NCBI RefSeq assembly: GCF_008039875.1
Contig: NZ_VRUU01000019.1
Span: 1 to 61,758 of the forward strand
Source: Methylobacterium sp. WL119
Lineage (GTDB): Bacteria; Pseudomonadota; Alphaproteobacteria; Rhizobiales; Beijerinckiaceae
Direction: 5' to 3'
Length of the DNA stretch: 61,758 nt
Below are positions 34,551 through 44,934 of the stretch, piece after piece. The notes beneath the pieces are model-generated. The model saw only the letters and a list, made by a program, of their open reading frames with translations, was not told the origin of the DNA and ran no database searches. How positions within the stretch are numbered: position 1 is the stretch's first letter; each line of letters begins with the position of its first letter. A program made the translations under genes and the position numbers.

Positions 34551-35855
34551 TCAGGCCGGCAGCGGCCCGGTGGCCGGCACGTCTCGAGCGGTGCGCAGGT
34601 TGGCCAGCCCGTAGCCCGCCACGCAGAGGTAGCACAGCACCGGCACCCCGAGGGCGGTCCCGAGCCCGGCATGGTCGGCGAGGGTTCCGGTGATCACCGG
34701 CACGATCGCTCCGCCGACGATCGCCACGCAGACGATCCCCGACCCCTGCGCCGTGCGATCGCCCAGGCCCTCGATCGCCATCGCGAAGATCGTCGGGAAC
34801 AGGATCGCGTTGGCGAGGCCGACCGTGAGCAGCGTCCAGGCGGCGACCGACCCGTGGGACAGGGCCGACACCGTGACGAGGAGGCCGGCCGCGACGGCGC
34901 AGGCCGCGAGCGCCGCGCCGGCCCGGACATGGCGCAGCGCGAGGCTGCCGACGATGCGCCCGGCCAGCGCGCCGCCCCAGTAGACGCTGAGCAGATGGCC
35001 GGCGGTGGCCGGATCCGCCCCGAGGACGCGCGGCTCCTCGAGGTAGCTGACCATCAGCGTGCCGATCGAGACTTCCGCCCCGACGTAGAGGAACAAGGCC
35101 AGGGCGCCGAGGGCGAGGCGCGGCCGGGCGAGCAGATCGAGGCCGAAGCCCGCGACCGCCGCCGTCGGCGTCTCCCGGACGCTGCCGCGAAGCGACCAGA
35201 ACAGGATCGCCAGCGCGAAGAGGCCGGCCGCGATGGCGAGGAACGGCCCCTGCAGCACCGCCGCCTCGGCCTGCCGCGCGGCGGCGAGCATGGCGGGCGA
35301 GGCGGTCGCCGCATCGGCCGGCGCCGGAGCGTCGCGGCCGAGGATCGCCCAGGCGCCGACCGCCGGGCCGACGGTGGTGCCGAGCGCGTTGAAGGTCTGC
35401 GCCAGCGTCAGCCGGCTCGACGCCCGCTCGGGCGCACCGAGCCGCGCGACCAGCGGGTTCGCCGCGACCTGCAGCACCGCGATGCCGGACGCCATCACGA
35501 ACAGGGCGAGGAGGAACAGCGGGAACACGCCGGCCCGCGCGGCGGGCGCGAACAGCACGCAGCCGGCCGTCATCACCAGGAGCCCGAGCACCAGCCCGCG
35601 CATGTAGCCGATGCGGGAGACGAGGAGGCCGGCCGGCAGGGAGACCACCGCGTAGGCGATGAAGAACGCGAACTGCGTCAGCGTCGCCTCGGCGTAGCTC
35701 AGCGCGAACAGGCTCTTGAACTTCGGGGTGACGATGTCGACGAGAACGGTGGCGAGCCCCCAGGTGAAGAACAGCGCCAGGACGATCGGCAGGAGCCGCC
35801 GTGCCGCCGCACCGGCGGCGGCCTCGCCCTCCGGCGTTGCGCCCGGCGCCAGCAT
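34551..35855 (-). CDS. FucP-like MFS sugar transporter
   Basis: A 434-residue, twelve-segment major facilitator of the fucose/glucose-galactose permease type. Start MLAPGATPEGEA at 35855 has GGAGG five bases upstream. Marks: FFTWGLATVLVDIVTPKFKS, LTQFAFFIAYAVVSLPAGLL, SRIGYMRGLVLGLLVM, and VAANPLVARLGAPERASSRL. It probably imports a hexose with protons. It interrupts the usual DUF1467-proS adjacency. Confidence 0.88.
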   Translation of the reverse strand: MLAPGATPEGEAAAGAAARRLLPIVLALFFTWGLATVLVDIVTPKFKSLFALSYAEATLTQFAFFIAYAVVSLPAGLLVSRIGYMRGLVLGLLVMTAGCVLFAPAARAGVFPLFLLALFVMASGIAVLQVAANPLVARLGAPERASSRLTLAQTFNALGTTVGPAVGAWAILGRDAPAPADAATASPAMLAAARQAEAAVLQGPFLAIAAGLFALAILFWSLRGSVRETPTAAVAGFGLDLLARPRLALGALALFLYVGAEVSIGTLMVSYLEEPRVLGADPATAGHLLSVYWGGALAGRIVGSLALRHVRAGAALAACAVAAGLLVTVSALSHGSVAAWTLLTVGLANAILFPTIFAMAIEGLGDRTAQGSGIVCVAIVGGAIVPVITGTLADHAGLGTALGVPVLCYLCVAGYGLANLRTARDVPATGPLPA

Positions 35856-35963
35856 GCGATCCTCCGTGGTCCTGGGATGACGGGCGGTCGAGCGCCGCGC
35901 CACGGCGAAGCTTTCGCCAAGCGTCGACGGGCTGTCAACGCGACATCCGGGAGCGGTAGGCGC

Positions 35964-36299
35964 CTAGAGGCCCGTCAGGGGGAACGCGGCGAGCGCGACC
36001 AGGAAGGCCGCGCCGGCGGCGAGCGTCGTCCAGATCGCCTTCTCGCGGAGCCGCGGCGCGGCCGGCGCGCCGGGATCCTGGCCCGGCACCACGCGGGCCG
36101 GGTCGGTCTCGGCCTGGTTGCGGATCGGCAGGATCGCGAAGAGCAGCGTCCACCACACCACGAAGTACAACGCGCTCGCGCCGAACACCGTGAGACGGAA
36201 CTGCAGAACCGCCACCGCGACGAAGGCGGCCACCAGAACCAGCACGACGCCGAGCGTCCGCAGCGTCGTGCGCGCCACGGCCTTCAGGAGCGCGTTCAC
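35964..36299 (-). CDS. DUF1467 family membrane protein
   Basis: The C-terminal 75 residues match DUF1467: FGASALYFVVWWTLLFAILP, then QAETDPARVVPGQDPGAPAA and two membrane segments. I set the start at GTG 36299 (VNALLKAVARTTLRT), giving 111 residues with an additional N-terminal hydrophobic stretch; a later GTG just before FGAS would give the usual size. Lies six bases after mce. Function unknown; its place after mce and before proS is conserved. Confidence 0.78.
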   Translation of the reverse strand: MNALLKAVARTTLRTLGVVLVLVAAFVAVAVLQFRLTVFGASALYFVVWWTLLFAILPIRNQAETDPARVVPGQDPGAPAAPRLREKAIWTTLAAGAAFLVALAAFPLTGL

Positions 36300-36304
36300 C
36301 CGGA

Positions 36305-36709
36305 TCAGACCTGCTCCAGCTCGGTCAGCGTCCCGAGGAAGTCCTTCGGGTGCAGGAACAGCACCGGCTTGCCGTGCGCGCCGATGCGGGGCTCGCCGGT
36401 GCCGAGCACGCGGGCGCCCTCGGCCTTGAGCCGGTCGCGGGCGGCGATGATGTCGTCGACCTCGTAGCAGACGTGGTGGACGCCGCCGCCCGGGTTGCGC
36501 TCGACGAAGCTGGCGATCGGCGAATCCGCGCCGAGCGGCGCCATCAGCTCGATCTTGCTGTTGGGCAATTCGACGAACACGACGGTGACGCCGTGCTCGG
36601 GCTGCGGCAGCGGCGCGGTCAGCGTCGCGCCCAGCGTCTCGCGATAGACCTTGCAGGCGGCGTCGAGATCGCGCACCGCGATGGCGACGTGGTTGAGCCG
36701 GCCGATCAT
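36305..36709 (-). CDS. mce: Methylmalonyl-CoA epimerase
   Basis: A 134-residue VOC-fold metalloenzyme interconverting the C2 epimers of methylmalonyl-CoA, used in propionyl-CoA assimilation and in the ethylmalonyl-CoA pathway. Metal ligands: RLNHVAIAVRD, VELPNSKIELMAP, GGVHHVCYEVDD and GTLTELEQV. Start at 36709 after AAGGAGAAACCA. It follows rnj after a palindrome-rich gap. Confidence 0.93.
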   Translation of the reverse strand: MIGRLNHVAIAVRDLDAACKVYRETLGATLTAPLPQPEHGVTVVFVELPNSKIELMAPLGADSPIASFVERNPGGGVHHVCYEVDDIIAARDRLKAEGARVLGTGEPRIGAHGKPVLFLHPKDFLGTLTELEQV

Positions 36710-36740
36710 TGGTTTCTCCTTGAATTCCGCGACGGATTTC

Positions 36741-36874
36741 TCCCTCCCCCCTCTGCGGGGGAGGGTGGCCCACGGAGTGGGTCGGGAGAGGGGAGCGACA
36801 GTTCCGGAAAGACCCGTGCCGGCCCCTCTCCCGCCTTGCATTCGCGAGGCGCCCTCCCCCCAGCGGGGGGAAGG
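36741..36874. repeat. Composite palindromic repeat between rnj and mce, copies 3 and 4
   Basis: TCCCTCCCCC/GGGGGAGGG (36741-36765) is followed by a GTGGGTCGGGAGAGGGG block (36778-36794), whose complement GGCCCCTCTCCCGCC occurs at 36821-36835, and by another CCCTCCCCC/GGGGGAAGG unit (36852-36873). The array can fold on itself in the message between rnj and mce, where it could block transcription or processing. Confidence 0.65.
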
Positions 36875-36880
36875 TAGAAA

Positions 36881-38569
36881 TCAGACCTCGACCACCTGCA
36901 CGTGGCAGGCGGGCTTCTTGCCCCAGACCTCGTTGACGGCCGAGCGCACGGCGCGGTCGACCGCCTTCTCGACGGCCTCCGAGTCGCGGCGCTTGCCCTT
37001 GGACATGCCCGACAGGGTGCGCGAGACCGAATCGACCACGGTGTCGATCAGCGGCGCGCCGCCGCGGCCGCGGTTGGGCAGGCCGATGATGTCGACCGCC
37101 GGCTCGCCCAATACCTCGCCGCTCTCGTCGATGGCGATCGCCACCGAGACGAGGCCGGCCTGGGCGAGCTTGCGCCGCTCGGGGATCGCGCGGTCCTTCC
37201 CGTCGATCAGGACGTTGCCGTCCTTGAACAGGCGGCCCGACTTCACGTGGTCGATGATCTCCGGCTTGCCCGGGCTCAGGCGGATCAGGGTGCCGTTGCG
37301 GGCCTTGACCACGTTGTCGACGCCGTGGGCGCGGGCGAAGCGCGCGTGCTCGTCGAGGTGAAGCGCCTCGCCGTGGACGGGGATCGCCGTCTGCGGCCGG
37401 GTCCAGGCGTACATCTCGGCCATCTCGTCGCGGCGCGGGTGGCCGGAGACGTGGACCAGCTCGGTCCGGTCGGTGATGACCTCGACACCCTGCTCGATCA
37501 GGTCGTTGATGATCGCGCCGACGTCGCGCTCGTTGCCGGGGATGGCGCGCGAGGAGAAGATCACCTGGTCGCCGGCGGCGAGCGCGATGTCCGGATGGTC
37601 CTTGCGGGAGACGCGGGCGAGCGCCGCCCGGGGCTCGCCCTGCGAGCCGGTGAGCAGCGCCACGACCTTGTCGCGCGGCAGGTCGCGCCACGAATCGGCG
37701 CGGCGGAACTCCTGCAGCCCGTCGAGGAAGCCGCATTCGCGGGCGACGTCGATGACCCGGTCCATGGCGCGGCCGACCGCGACCACCTCGCGCCCGCAGG
37801 CCTTGGCGGCTTCGGCCACCGCGCGGATGCGGGCGACGTTCGAGGCGAAGGTCGTCACCGCCACGCGCTGGGGCGCGGCCGCGATCAGCTTGGCCAGGGT
37901 CGAGGCGACCTCGGCCTCGCTCGGCGAGAAGCCCTCGCGGACGACGTTGGTCGAATCGCAGACCAGCGCCAGGATGCCCTCGTCGCCCATGGCGCGGAAG
38001 GCCTCGGCCGAGGTCACGTCGCCGAGGATCGGCGTCGGGTCGATCTTCCAGTCGCCGGTGTGCAGCACGAGGCCGGCCGAGGTGCGGATCGCCACCGCAT
38101 TCGATTCCGGGATCGAGTGCGAGACCGGCACGTAGTCGATCTCGAACGGCCCGAGCGTCACGCGCCGGCCCGGCTTGATCTCGCGCAGGTCGACCTTCGG
38201 CGCGCCCGGCTCCGACAGGCGCCGGGTCTCGAGCAGGCTCTTGGCGAAGCGGGTCGCGTAGACCGGCACCTTGAGGCGCGGCCACAGCTCGCTGATCGCG
38301 CCGATATGGTCCTCGTGCGCGTGGGTGATGAAGATCCCGAGAAGGTCCTTCTTGCGCTCCTCGATGTAGGAGAGGTCCGGGAACATGAGATCGACGCCGG
38401 GCATCGCCTCCTCGCTCGCGAACCCCATCCCGCAATCGACCATGATCCACTTGCGGCCCTTCTCCGGCCCGAAGCCGTAGAGCGCCGCGTTCATCCCGAT
38501 CTCGCCCACGCCGCCGAGCGGCAGGAAGACAAGCTCGTCCTGTCCCGTTGTCATAAATCCAGAATCCAT
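36881..38569 (-). CDS. rnj: Ribonuclease J
   Basis: A 562-residue beta-CASP metallo-beta-lactamase RNase with 5'-exonuclease and endonuclease activity in mRNA turnover. FLPLGGVGEIGMN opens the fold; FITHAHEDHIGA is the metal-binding motif; HSIPESNAVAI, HTGDWKID and the beta-CASP VHVSGHPRRDE follow, and the C-terminus is typical. ATG at 38569 overlaps the birA stop region; a second Met five codons later (38554) could be used. Confidence 0.95.
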   Translation of the reverse strand: MDSGFMTTGQDELVFLPLGGVGEIGMNAALYGFGPEKGRKWIMVDCGMGFASEEAMPGVDLMFPDLSYIEERKKDLLGIFITHAHEDHIGAISELWPRLKVPVYATRFAKSLLETRRLSEPGAPKVDLREIKPGRRVTLGPFEIDYVPVSHSIPESNAVAIRTSAGLVLHTGDWKIDPTPILGDVTSAEAFRAMGDEGILALVCDSTNVVREGFSPSEAEVASTLAKLIAAAPQRVAVTTFASNVARIRAVAEAAKACGREVVAVGRAMDRVIDVARECGFLDGLQEFRRADSWRDLPRDKVVALLTGSQGEPRAALARVSRKDHPDIALAAGDQVIFSSRAIPGNERDVGAIINDLIEQGVEVITDRTELVHVSGHPRRDEMAEMYAWTRPQTAIPVHGEALHLDEHARFARAHGVDNVVKARNGTLIRLSPGKPEIIDHVKSGRLFKDGNVLIDGKDRAIPERRKLAQAGLVSVAIAIDESGEVLGEPAVDIIGLPNRGRGGAPLIDTVVDSVSRTLSGMSKGKRRDSEAVEKAVDRAVRSAVNEVWGKKPACHVQVVEV

Positions 38570-38570
38570 C

Positions 38571-39359
38571 TCATGCCGCCGTCGCGGCCGTCCCAAAATG
38601 CACCTCGCCCGCCGTCACGGTCCGCCGCGTTCCATCGGGGGCGAGGATCACGAGCCGCCCCCCCTCGTCGATGTCTTCGAAATCGCCGACCAGGGTCTCC
38701 GTCCCGCTGCGGACCGCGATGCGCGATCCGAGGCCGGAAGCCCGTGCGAGCCAACGCTCGCGAATCTCAGGAAATCCCCGTCCGCGATCCCAGATACGGG
38801 CCGCCACGGCAAGCTTATTCGTCAGATCCGCCAACACCATGCCGGCATCAAGTGGGTATCCGAGCCCCGCCAGAGAGGTGGCGGAGGCCGAAAACGCCTC
38901 CGGGACGTCTGCGACATTGACGCCGAACCCGATCGCCACCGCCCGCCGGCCGCCCCGCAGCGTCTCCGCCTCGAGCAGGATGCCGGCGAGCTTGGCCCCG
39001 CCCGCGAGCACGTCGTTCGGCCATTTGAGGCCGAACGTCCCGGCCGAGTCGGGGCCGCAGGCCGCCTCCAGGGCCTCGACCAGCGCGATGCCGGCGACGA
39101 AGCCGAGGCCGGCGACCCGCTCCGGCTCGACACCGGCCACCGGCCAGAGCACGCTCGCGGTCAGGTTCCCCGGGATCGAGGCCCACACGTTGCCGCGCCG
39201 GCCGCGGCCGGCCTCCTGGGCACGCGCCGCGATCCAGAGCGGCCCGGTCGCGCCGGCGCGGCCCTGGTCTAGCGCCTCGGTGTTGGTCGAGCCGAGGCGG
39301 TCGTGGACGTGAAGGCGGTGCCCGGCCGCCCGCGCACCCTCGCCGAGACGGAAGTCCAA
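38571..39359 (-). CDS. birA: Biotin--[acetyl-CoA-carboxylase] ligase
   Basis: A 262-residue monofunctional ligase, without the DNA-binding repressor domain of E. coli BirA. RLGSTNTEAL, QEAGRGRRGNVWASIPGNLT and LKWPNDVLAGGAKLAGILLE carry the ATP/biotin-binding residues. There is no suitable ATG or GTG; TTG at 39359 lies three bases from the nuoN stop, implying coupling. Its location at the end of nuo is conserved in related bacteria. Confidence 0.93.
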   Translation of the reverse strand: MDFRLGEGARAAGHRLHVHDRLGSTNTEALDQGRAGATGPLWIAARAQEAGRGRRGNVWASIPGNLTASVLWPVAGVEPERVAGLGFVAGIALVEALEAACGPDSAGTFGLKWPNDVLAGGAKLAGILLEAETLRGGRRAVAIGFGVNVADVPEAFSASATSLAGLGYPLDAGMVLADLTNKLAVAARIWDRGRGFPEIRERWLARASGLGSRIAVRSGTETLVGDFEDIDEGGRLVILAPDGTRRTVTAGEVHFGTAATAA

Positions 39360-39362
39360 GGC

Positions 39363-40817
39363 CTAGAACAGCGACTTGGCTGCCGCGCCCGCCGCCCCGA
39401 CGAGCGGTGCCGGCAGCAGCCAGAACAGGATCACGACGACGCTCGACAGGGCCAGAACGATGCGCAGGCCCGGCGCCATCACCTCGTAGGGCGCCTTGGC
39501 CTCGTCGAAGTACATGATCTTGACCACGCGGATGTAGTAGTACGCCCCGACCACGCTGGTGACCACGCCGATGACGGCCAGCGCCACGAGGTTGGCGTGG
39601 ATCGCGGCGGCGAAGACGTAGAACTTTCCGAAGAACCCCGCGAGCGGCGGGATGCCGGCCAGCGAGAACATCATCATCGCGAGGCAGAACGCGATCCAGG
39701 GATGGGTGCGTGAGAGGCCCGACAGGTCCTCGATCGTCTCGAACATCTCGTTCCGGCGGCGGAGCGAGAGGATGATCGCGAAGGCGCCGAGCGTCATCGC
39801 GAGGTAGATGATCATGTAGACCACCACGCCGCGGATGCCCTCCTCGGTGCCGGCGGCCAGCCCGATCAGCGCGTAGCCGACGTTGCCGATCGACGAGTAG
39901 GCCATCAGGCGCTTGAGGCTGCGCTGGCCGATCGCCGCGAACGAGCCCAGCGTCATCGAGGCGATGGCGATGAACACGATGATCTGCTGCCAGATCGCGG
40001 TCACGTCGGGGAAGGCGCCGATGAAGACGCGGACCGTCATCGCCATCGCCGCCATCTTCGGGGCGGAGGCGAAGAACGCCGTCACCGGGGTCGGCGAGCC
40101 CTCGTAGACGTCGGGCGTCCACATGTGGAACGGCACCGCCGCCAGCTTGAACGAGACGCCGGCCGCGACGAACACGATGCCGAGCACGATGCCGAAGCCG
40201 GCATCCTCGTGCAGCGCCGAGACGATGCCCGGGAACGACACCGTGCCGGTGAAGCCGTAGACCAGCGAGGCGCCGTAGAGCAGCATGCCCGAGGAGAGTG
40301 CGCCGAGGACGAAGTACTTGAGACCGGCCTCGGTGGATTTCAGGTCGTCGCGGTGGAACGCGGCGATGACGTAGGCGGCGAGCGACTGCAGCTCGAGCCC
40401 GAGATAGAGCGCGATCAGGTCGTTGGCCGAGACCATGATCAGCATGCCGATCGTGCACAGCACGATCAGGATCGGGAACTCGAACCGGTCGATGCGCTCG
40501 CGCTGGAAGTAGTCGCGCGAGAGCAGGATCGTCGCGGCCGAGCCCAGCAGCACCAGGGCCTTCATCACCTTCGAGAAGCCGTCCTGGATGAAGCTGCCGG
40601 ACAGCGTGGTCACCTTGGTGCCGGCCGGCTGCGACATCACCACGAAGAGGGCCACCAAGAGCAGCGCGAGGGCGCCGACGTTGACGGTCTCGACGGAGCG
40701 CTCGCCGCGGAAGGCGCCGTAGAGGATCAGCACCATCACGCCGATGCCGAGGATCAGCTCGGGCAGCAGCGGGGTGAGCGAGGGCAGGACGGTCTGCACG
40801 GTCTGGACGGTCGGCAT
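39363..40817 (-). CDS. nuoN: NADH-quinone oxidoreductase subunit N
   Basis: A 484-residue antiporter-like membrane subunit of complex I with fourteen helices. The discontinuous-helix and proton-channel regions show LYLGLELQSLAAYVIAAF, LKYFVLGALSSGMLLYGASL, SFKLAAVPFHMWTPDVYEGS and LMAYSSIGNVGYALIGLAAG. Start MPTVQTVQTVLPSL at 40817. Confidence 0.97.
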   Translation of the reverse strand: MPTVQTVQTVLPSLTPLLPELILGIGVMVLILYGAFRGERSVETVNVGALALLLVALFVVMSQPAGTKVTTLSGSFIQDGFSKVMKALVLLGSAATILLSRDYFQRERIDRFEFPILIVLCTIGMLIMVSANDLIALYLGLELQSLAAYVIAAFHRDDLKSTEAGLKYFVLGALSSGMLLYGASLVYGFTGTVSFPGIVSALHEDAGFGIVLGIVFVAAGVSFKLAAVPFHMWTPDVYEGSPTPVTAFFASAPKMAAMAMTVRVFIGAFPDVTAIWQQIIVFIAIASMTLGSFAAIGQRSLKRLMAYSSIGNVGYALIGLAAGTEEGIRGVVVYMIIYLAMTLGAFAIILSLRRRNEMFETIEDLSGLSRTHPWIAFCLAMMMFSLAGIPPLAGFFGKFYVFAAAIHANLVALAVIGVVTSVVGAYYYIRVVKIMYFDEAKAPYEVMAPGLRIVLALSSVVVILFWLLPAPLVGAAGAAAKSLF

Positions 40818-40831
40818 CTCTGGCCCTGCCT

Positions 40832-42352
40832 TCAGCGCGCGAGGGGCAGCGCGGCGGCCGCGGTCTGCGTGTTCGAGAGGGCGGCCTTCATGCTCGTCAT
40901 CAGCGCCTCGGTGGAGGGGGCGAAGACGTCGAGGATCGGGGCCGGGTGGACGCCGTAGTAGATCGTCAGCGCGACGAGCGGCGCGAGGATCAGCTTCTCG
41001 CGGTTGTCGAGGTCCAGGATGCCCTGGAGGTTGGGCTTCTCGAGCCTGCCGTAGATCACGCGGGCGTAGAGCCACAGGGCGTAGCCGGCCGACAGGATGA
41101 TGCCGAAGACCGAGAAGAACGCCACCGTCGGGTTGGCCTTGAACGCCCCCATCATCGCCAGGAACTCGCCGACGAAGCCGGAGGTGCCGGGCAGGCCGAC
41201 ATTGGCCATGGTGAACACCATCATCGCCACCGCGTAGAGCGGCATCCGCTTCACGAGGCCGCCATAGGCGGCGATCTCGCGGGTGTGCATCCGGTCGTAG
41301 ACCACGCCGACGCCGAGGAAGAGCGCGCCGGAGACGATGCCGTGGGAGATCATCAGGAACAGCGCGCCCTGGATGCCCTGCTCGTTGAGGGTGAACAGGC
41401 CGAGGGTGACGAAGCCCATATGCGCCACGGAGGAGTAGGCGATCAGCTTCTTGATGTCGGTCTGCATCAGCGCGGTGAGCGAGGTGAAGATGATCGCGAT
41501 CACCGACAGCGCGAAGACGAGCGGCGCGAAGGTGTGGCTCGCATCCGGCAGCATCGGCAGCGAGATCCGGATGAAGCCGTAGCCGCCCATCTTGAGCAGG
41601 ATGCCGGCCAGGATCACCGAGCCGGCGGTGGGCGCCTCGACGTGCGCGTCGGGGAGCCAGGTGTGGACCGGCCACATCGGCATCTTCACCGCGAAGCTCG
41701 CGAAGAAGGCCAGCCACAGCCACCATTGCATGCCCACGGGGAAGCGGGTCTGGAGCAGGGTCGGGATGTCGGTCGTGCCGGCCTGCCAGTACATCGCCAT
41801 GATGGCGAGCAGCATCAGCACCGAGCCGAGCAGCGTGTAGAGGAAGAACTTGAAGCTGGCGTAGATGCGCCGCTTGCCGCCCCAGATGCCGATGATCAGG
41901 AACATCGGGATCAGGCCGGCCTCGAAGAACAGGTAGAACAGCACCAGGTCGAGCGCCTGGAACACGCCGATCATCGTCGTCTCGAGCACGAGGAAGGCGA
42001 TGAAGTACTCCTTCACCCGCGTCTCGATGGAATGCCACGAGGCGCCGATGCAGAACGGCATCAGGAACGTCGTCAGCAGCACCAGCGGCATCGAGAAGCC
42101 GTCGACGCCGAGCTTGAACCGGATCGTCTCGGCGAGCCAGGCATGGCTCTCGACCAGCTGGAAGCTAGCCGAGGTCGCGTCGTAGCGGTTCCAGGCCACC
42201 AGCGAGAGCAGGAAGGTGACGACCGTGGTGGCGAGCGCCGCCCAGCGGGCGTTCTTCGCCACCGCCTTCTCGTCGCCCGACAAGGTCAGGATGAAGGCCG
42301 CGCCGCAGAGCGGCACGATCAGCAGCCCGGAGAGGAGCCCTAAGCCGAACAT
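40832..42352 (-). CDS. nuoM: NADH-quinone oxidoreductase subunit M
   Basis: A 506-residue antiporter-like subunit. [60 protein letters not shown] and [19 protein letters not shown] mark the family. Fourteen bases before nuoN. Confidence 0.97.
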   Translation of the reverse strand: MFGLGLLSGLLIVPLCGAAFILTLSGDEKAVAKNARWAALATTVVTFLLSLVAWNRYDATSASFQLVESHAWLAETIRFKLGVDGFSMPLVLLTTFLMPFCIGASWHSIETRVKEYFIAFLVLETTMIGVFQALDLVLFYLFFEAGLIPMFLIIGIWGGKRRIYASFKFFLYTLLGSVLMLLAIMAMYWQAGTTDIPTLLQTRFPVGMQWWLWLAFFASFAVKMPMWPVHTWLPDAHVEAPTAGSVILAGILLKMGGYGFIRISLPMLPDASHTFAPLVFALSVIAIIFTSLTALMQTDIKKLIAYSSVAHMGFVTLGLFTLNEQGIQGALFLMISHGIVSGALFLGVGVVYDRMHTREIAAYGGLVKRMPLYAVAMMVFTMANVGLPGTSGFVGEFLAMMGAFKANPTVAFFSVFGIILSAGYALWLYARVIYGRLEKPNLQGILDLDNREKLILAPLVALTIYYGVHPAPILDVFAPSTEALMTSMKAALSNTQTAAAALPLAR

Positions 42353-42399
42353 CTAGCGATCCATCCCGTTCGTGAGGGCGGGTTGCGACGCGAGGCCCA

Positions 42400-44511
42400 T
42401 CAGTGCCCCCCCGGCTTCGGCAGGCCGGCCATCAGGTACCAGCTCAGGATGCCCGCGACGCCGATCAGCATCACGAACGCGTAGTGGTAGACGTAGCCGG
42501 TCTGGAAGCGGACGACGCCGCGGGTCACGTCGACGACGCGGGCCGCGATCCCGTCCGGGCCGGCGCCGTCGATGGCGCGGCCGTCGACCTGCTTCCACAG
42601 GAACAGGCCGAAATCCTTGGCCGGGCGCACGAAGATCCGGTCGTAGAGCTCGTCGACGTACCACTTGTTGAGCAGGAACCGGTACAGCACCGGCTGCTGG
42701 GCGGCGAGCTCGGCCGGCAGCTTCGGCCGGCGGATGTACATCACGAAGGCCAGCACGAAGCCGAGCACCAGCATGATGAACGGGGCGTAGGAGACGAGCG
42801 CTGGCACGTGGTGGATGTCGTGCATGATGTGGTTGTCGGGGCCGTGCGCCAGCGCGTGGCCCCAGAACGCCTCCATGCCCTCGCCGATGAAGCGGTCCTT
42901 GAAGATCAGGCCGGCGAAGAGCGCGCCGAAGGCGAGCACGCCGAGCGGGATCGTCATCACCAGGGGCGATTCGTGCGGCGTGTGATCGCCGTGATGGCCG
43001 TGCCCGTGATGGTCGTCGGCGACGAGGTCGCTCCTGTGCGCCGGCTCGACGTCGTGGCCGCGATCGTCGTGGGCGACGCCCTCGGTATGGCCGGGCGCGC
43101 CGTCGGCCTCGTGGGCCGCGGAGGCGTGGGCGACGGCCGGCGCCGCGTGGTCGTCGTGGTGGGCATGCGCCCCCCAGCGGGCCGGCCCCTCGAAGGTGAG
43201 GAAGAACAGGCGCCAGGAGTAGAACGAGGTGAAGAACGCCGCGATCACGGTGGCGAGGAAGGCCAGGGTGTGCCCGGGACGCGTCGAGGCATAGGCCGCC
43301 TCGATGATCGCGTCCTTGGAATAGTAGCCGGCGGTGAAGGGGAAGCCGATGAGCGCGAGGGTGCCGATCGCCATCATCGCCGTGGTGAACGGGATGTAGC
43401 GGCGCAAGGACCCCATGTTCCGCATGTCCTGCTCGTGGTGCATCGCGTGGATGACCGAGCCGGCGCCGAGGAACAGCAGCGCCTTGAAGAAGGCGTGGGT
43501 GAACAGGTGGAAGATGCCGGCGGAATAGGCGCCGACGCCGAGCGCGACGAACATGTAGCCGAGCTGCGAGCAGGTCGAGTACGCGATCACCCGCTTGATG
43601 TCGTTCTGCACCAGGCCCACGGTGGCGGCGAAGAAGGCGGTGATGCCGCCGATGACCGTGACGAAGACCAGCGCGTCGGGCGCGAGCTCGAACAGCGGCG
43701 ACAGGCGCGCCACCATGAAGACGCCGGCGGTGACCATGGTCGCGGCATGGATCAGGGCCGAGACCGGGGTCGGGCCTTCCATCGCGTCCGGCAGCCAGGT
43801 GTGGAGCAGGAACTGCGCCGACTTGCCCATCGCGCCCATGAACAGCAGCAGGCAGGTCAGGGTGAGCGCGTGCCAGTCCTGACCGAGGAAGTGGAAATGC
43901 GCGTCCTTGAGCTCGTTCACCCGCGGGAAGATGCCGTCGAAGGCGACCGAGCCGAACAGCACGAAGACCAGGAAGATGCCGAGCGAGAAGCCGAAATCGC
44001 CGACGCGGTTGACGATGAAGGCCTTCATCGCGGCCGCGTTCGCAGAGGGCTTCTCGTACCAGAACCCGATCAGCAGGTAGGAGGCGAGGCCGACGCCCTC
44101 CCAGCCGAAGAACATCTGCACGAGGTTGTCGGCCGTCACCAGCATCAGCATGGCGAAGGTGAAGAGCGACAGGTAGGCGAAGAAGCGCGGCCGGTGCGGA
44201 TCCTCCTCCAAGTAGCCGACGGAGTAGAGGTGCACGAGCGTCGAGACGGTGGTGACGACGACGAGCATCACCCGGGTCAGCGTGTCGATGCGGAAGGCCC
44301 AGTCGACGGTGAGGTCGCCGGCCGTGAACCAGGTCGCGACCTGCACCCGCGTGGCGTGGTCGCCCTCGATGAACACGCCCCAGGACAGGAGCGCCGAGAA
44401 GGCGAGGCAGGCGGTGGTGACGTACTCGCAGACCCGCGCGCCGAGGAAGCGCCCGAACAGCCCGGCGATCAGGGCGCCGATGAGCGGGAAGAAGACGATC
44501 GCGTGATACAT
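42400..44511 (-). CDS. nuoL: NADH-quinone oxidoreductase subunit L
   Basis: A 703-residue antiporter-like subunit with the long lateral helix. [40 protein letters not shown] and [20 protein letters not shown] are conserved. Residues about 445-517 form an unusually long, His/Asp/Ala-rich hydrophilic loop (many HH and DH pairs) between late helices, longer than in most NuoL proteins. Confidence 0.97.
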   Translation of the reverse strand: MYHAIVFFPLIGALIAGLFGRFLGARVCEYVTTACLAFSALLSWGVFIEGDHATRVQVATWFTAGDLTVDWAFRIDTLTRVMLVVVTTVSTLVHLYSVGYLEEDPHRPRFFAYLSLFTFAMLMLVTADNLVQMFFGWEGVGLASYLLIGFWYEKPSANAAAMKAFIVNRVGDFGFSLGIFLVFVLFGSVAFDGIFPRVNELKDAHFHFLGQDWHALTLTCLLLFMGAMGKSAQFLLHTWLPDAMEGPTPVSALIHAATMVTAGVFMVARLSPLFELAPDALVFVTVIGGITAFFAATVGLVQNDIKRVIAYSTCSQLGYMFVALGVGAYSAGIFHLFTHAFFKALLFLGAGSVIHAMHHEQDMRNMGSLRRYIPFTTAMMAIGTLALIGFPFTAGYYSKDAIIEAAYASTRPGHTLAFLATVIAAFFTSFYSWRLFFLTFEGPARWGAHAHHDDHAAPAVAHASAAHEADGAPGHTEGVAHDDRGHDVEPAHRSDLVADDHHGHGHHGDHTPHESPLVMTIPLGVLAFGALFAGLIFKDRFIGEGMEAFWGHALAHGPDNHIMHDIHHVPALVSYAPFIMLVLGFVLAFVMYIRRPKLPAELAAQQPVLYRFLLNKWYVDELYDRIFVRPAKDFGLFLWKQVDGRAIDGAGPDGIAARVVDVTRGVVRFQTGYVYHYAFVMLIGVAGILSWYLMAGLPKPGGH

Positions 44512-44573
44512 CGTGCGGTCCGGCCTCGCGGGGCAGCGGGTTTCTGGCGGAAGGACGTCGCGGGGGTCCCCGC

Positions 44574-44879
44574 TCAGCCCTTCATCATGCTGATGTCCTC
44601 GACCGCGATGGAGCCGCGGTTGCGGAAGAACACCACGAGGATGGCGAGCCCGATCGCGGCCTCGGCCGCGGCGACGGTCAGCACGAACAGGGCGAAGACC
44701 TGGCCGGTGATGTCGTTCAGGTAGGTCGAGAACGCGACGAAGTTGATGTTGACCGCGAGCAGGATCAGCTCGATCGACATCAGGATGACGATGACGTTCT
44801 TGCGGTTGATGAAGATCCCCAGCACGCCGAGCGTGAACAGGATCGCGGCGACCGTGAGGTAGTGGCTGAGGCCGATCAT
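44574..44879 (-). CDS. nuoK: NADH-quinone oxidoreductase subunit K
   Basis: A 101-residue, three-helix membrane subunit. [20 protein letters not shown] carries the key membrane Glu and [20 protein letters not shown] the second. Start [12 protein letters not shown] at 44879. Confidence 0.96.
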   Translation of the reverse strand: MIGLSHYLTVAAILFTLGVLGIFINRKNVIVILMSIELILLAVNINFVAFSTYLNDITGQVFALFVLTVAAAEAAIGLAILVVFFRNRGSIAVEDISMMKG

Positions 44880-44934
44880 CGTGCTGTCTCCGCCCAAGTC
44901 TTCAGGATCGCCCAAGCCGTCCGAGCCGCGGCCA

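Noticed and set aside
35964..38450. An 828-codon minus-strand frame covering rnj, mce and DUF1467
   Set aside because: It shares a frame only with DUF1467 at its end; over rnj it is an out-of-frame shadow, while RNase J is clear in another frame.
43000..43170. The His-rich NuoL region as a frameshifted or inserted segment
   Set aside because: The frame is continuous, conserved helices follow on both sides, and shorter His loops occur in other NuoL proteins.
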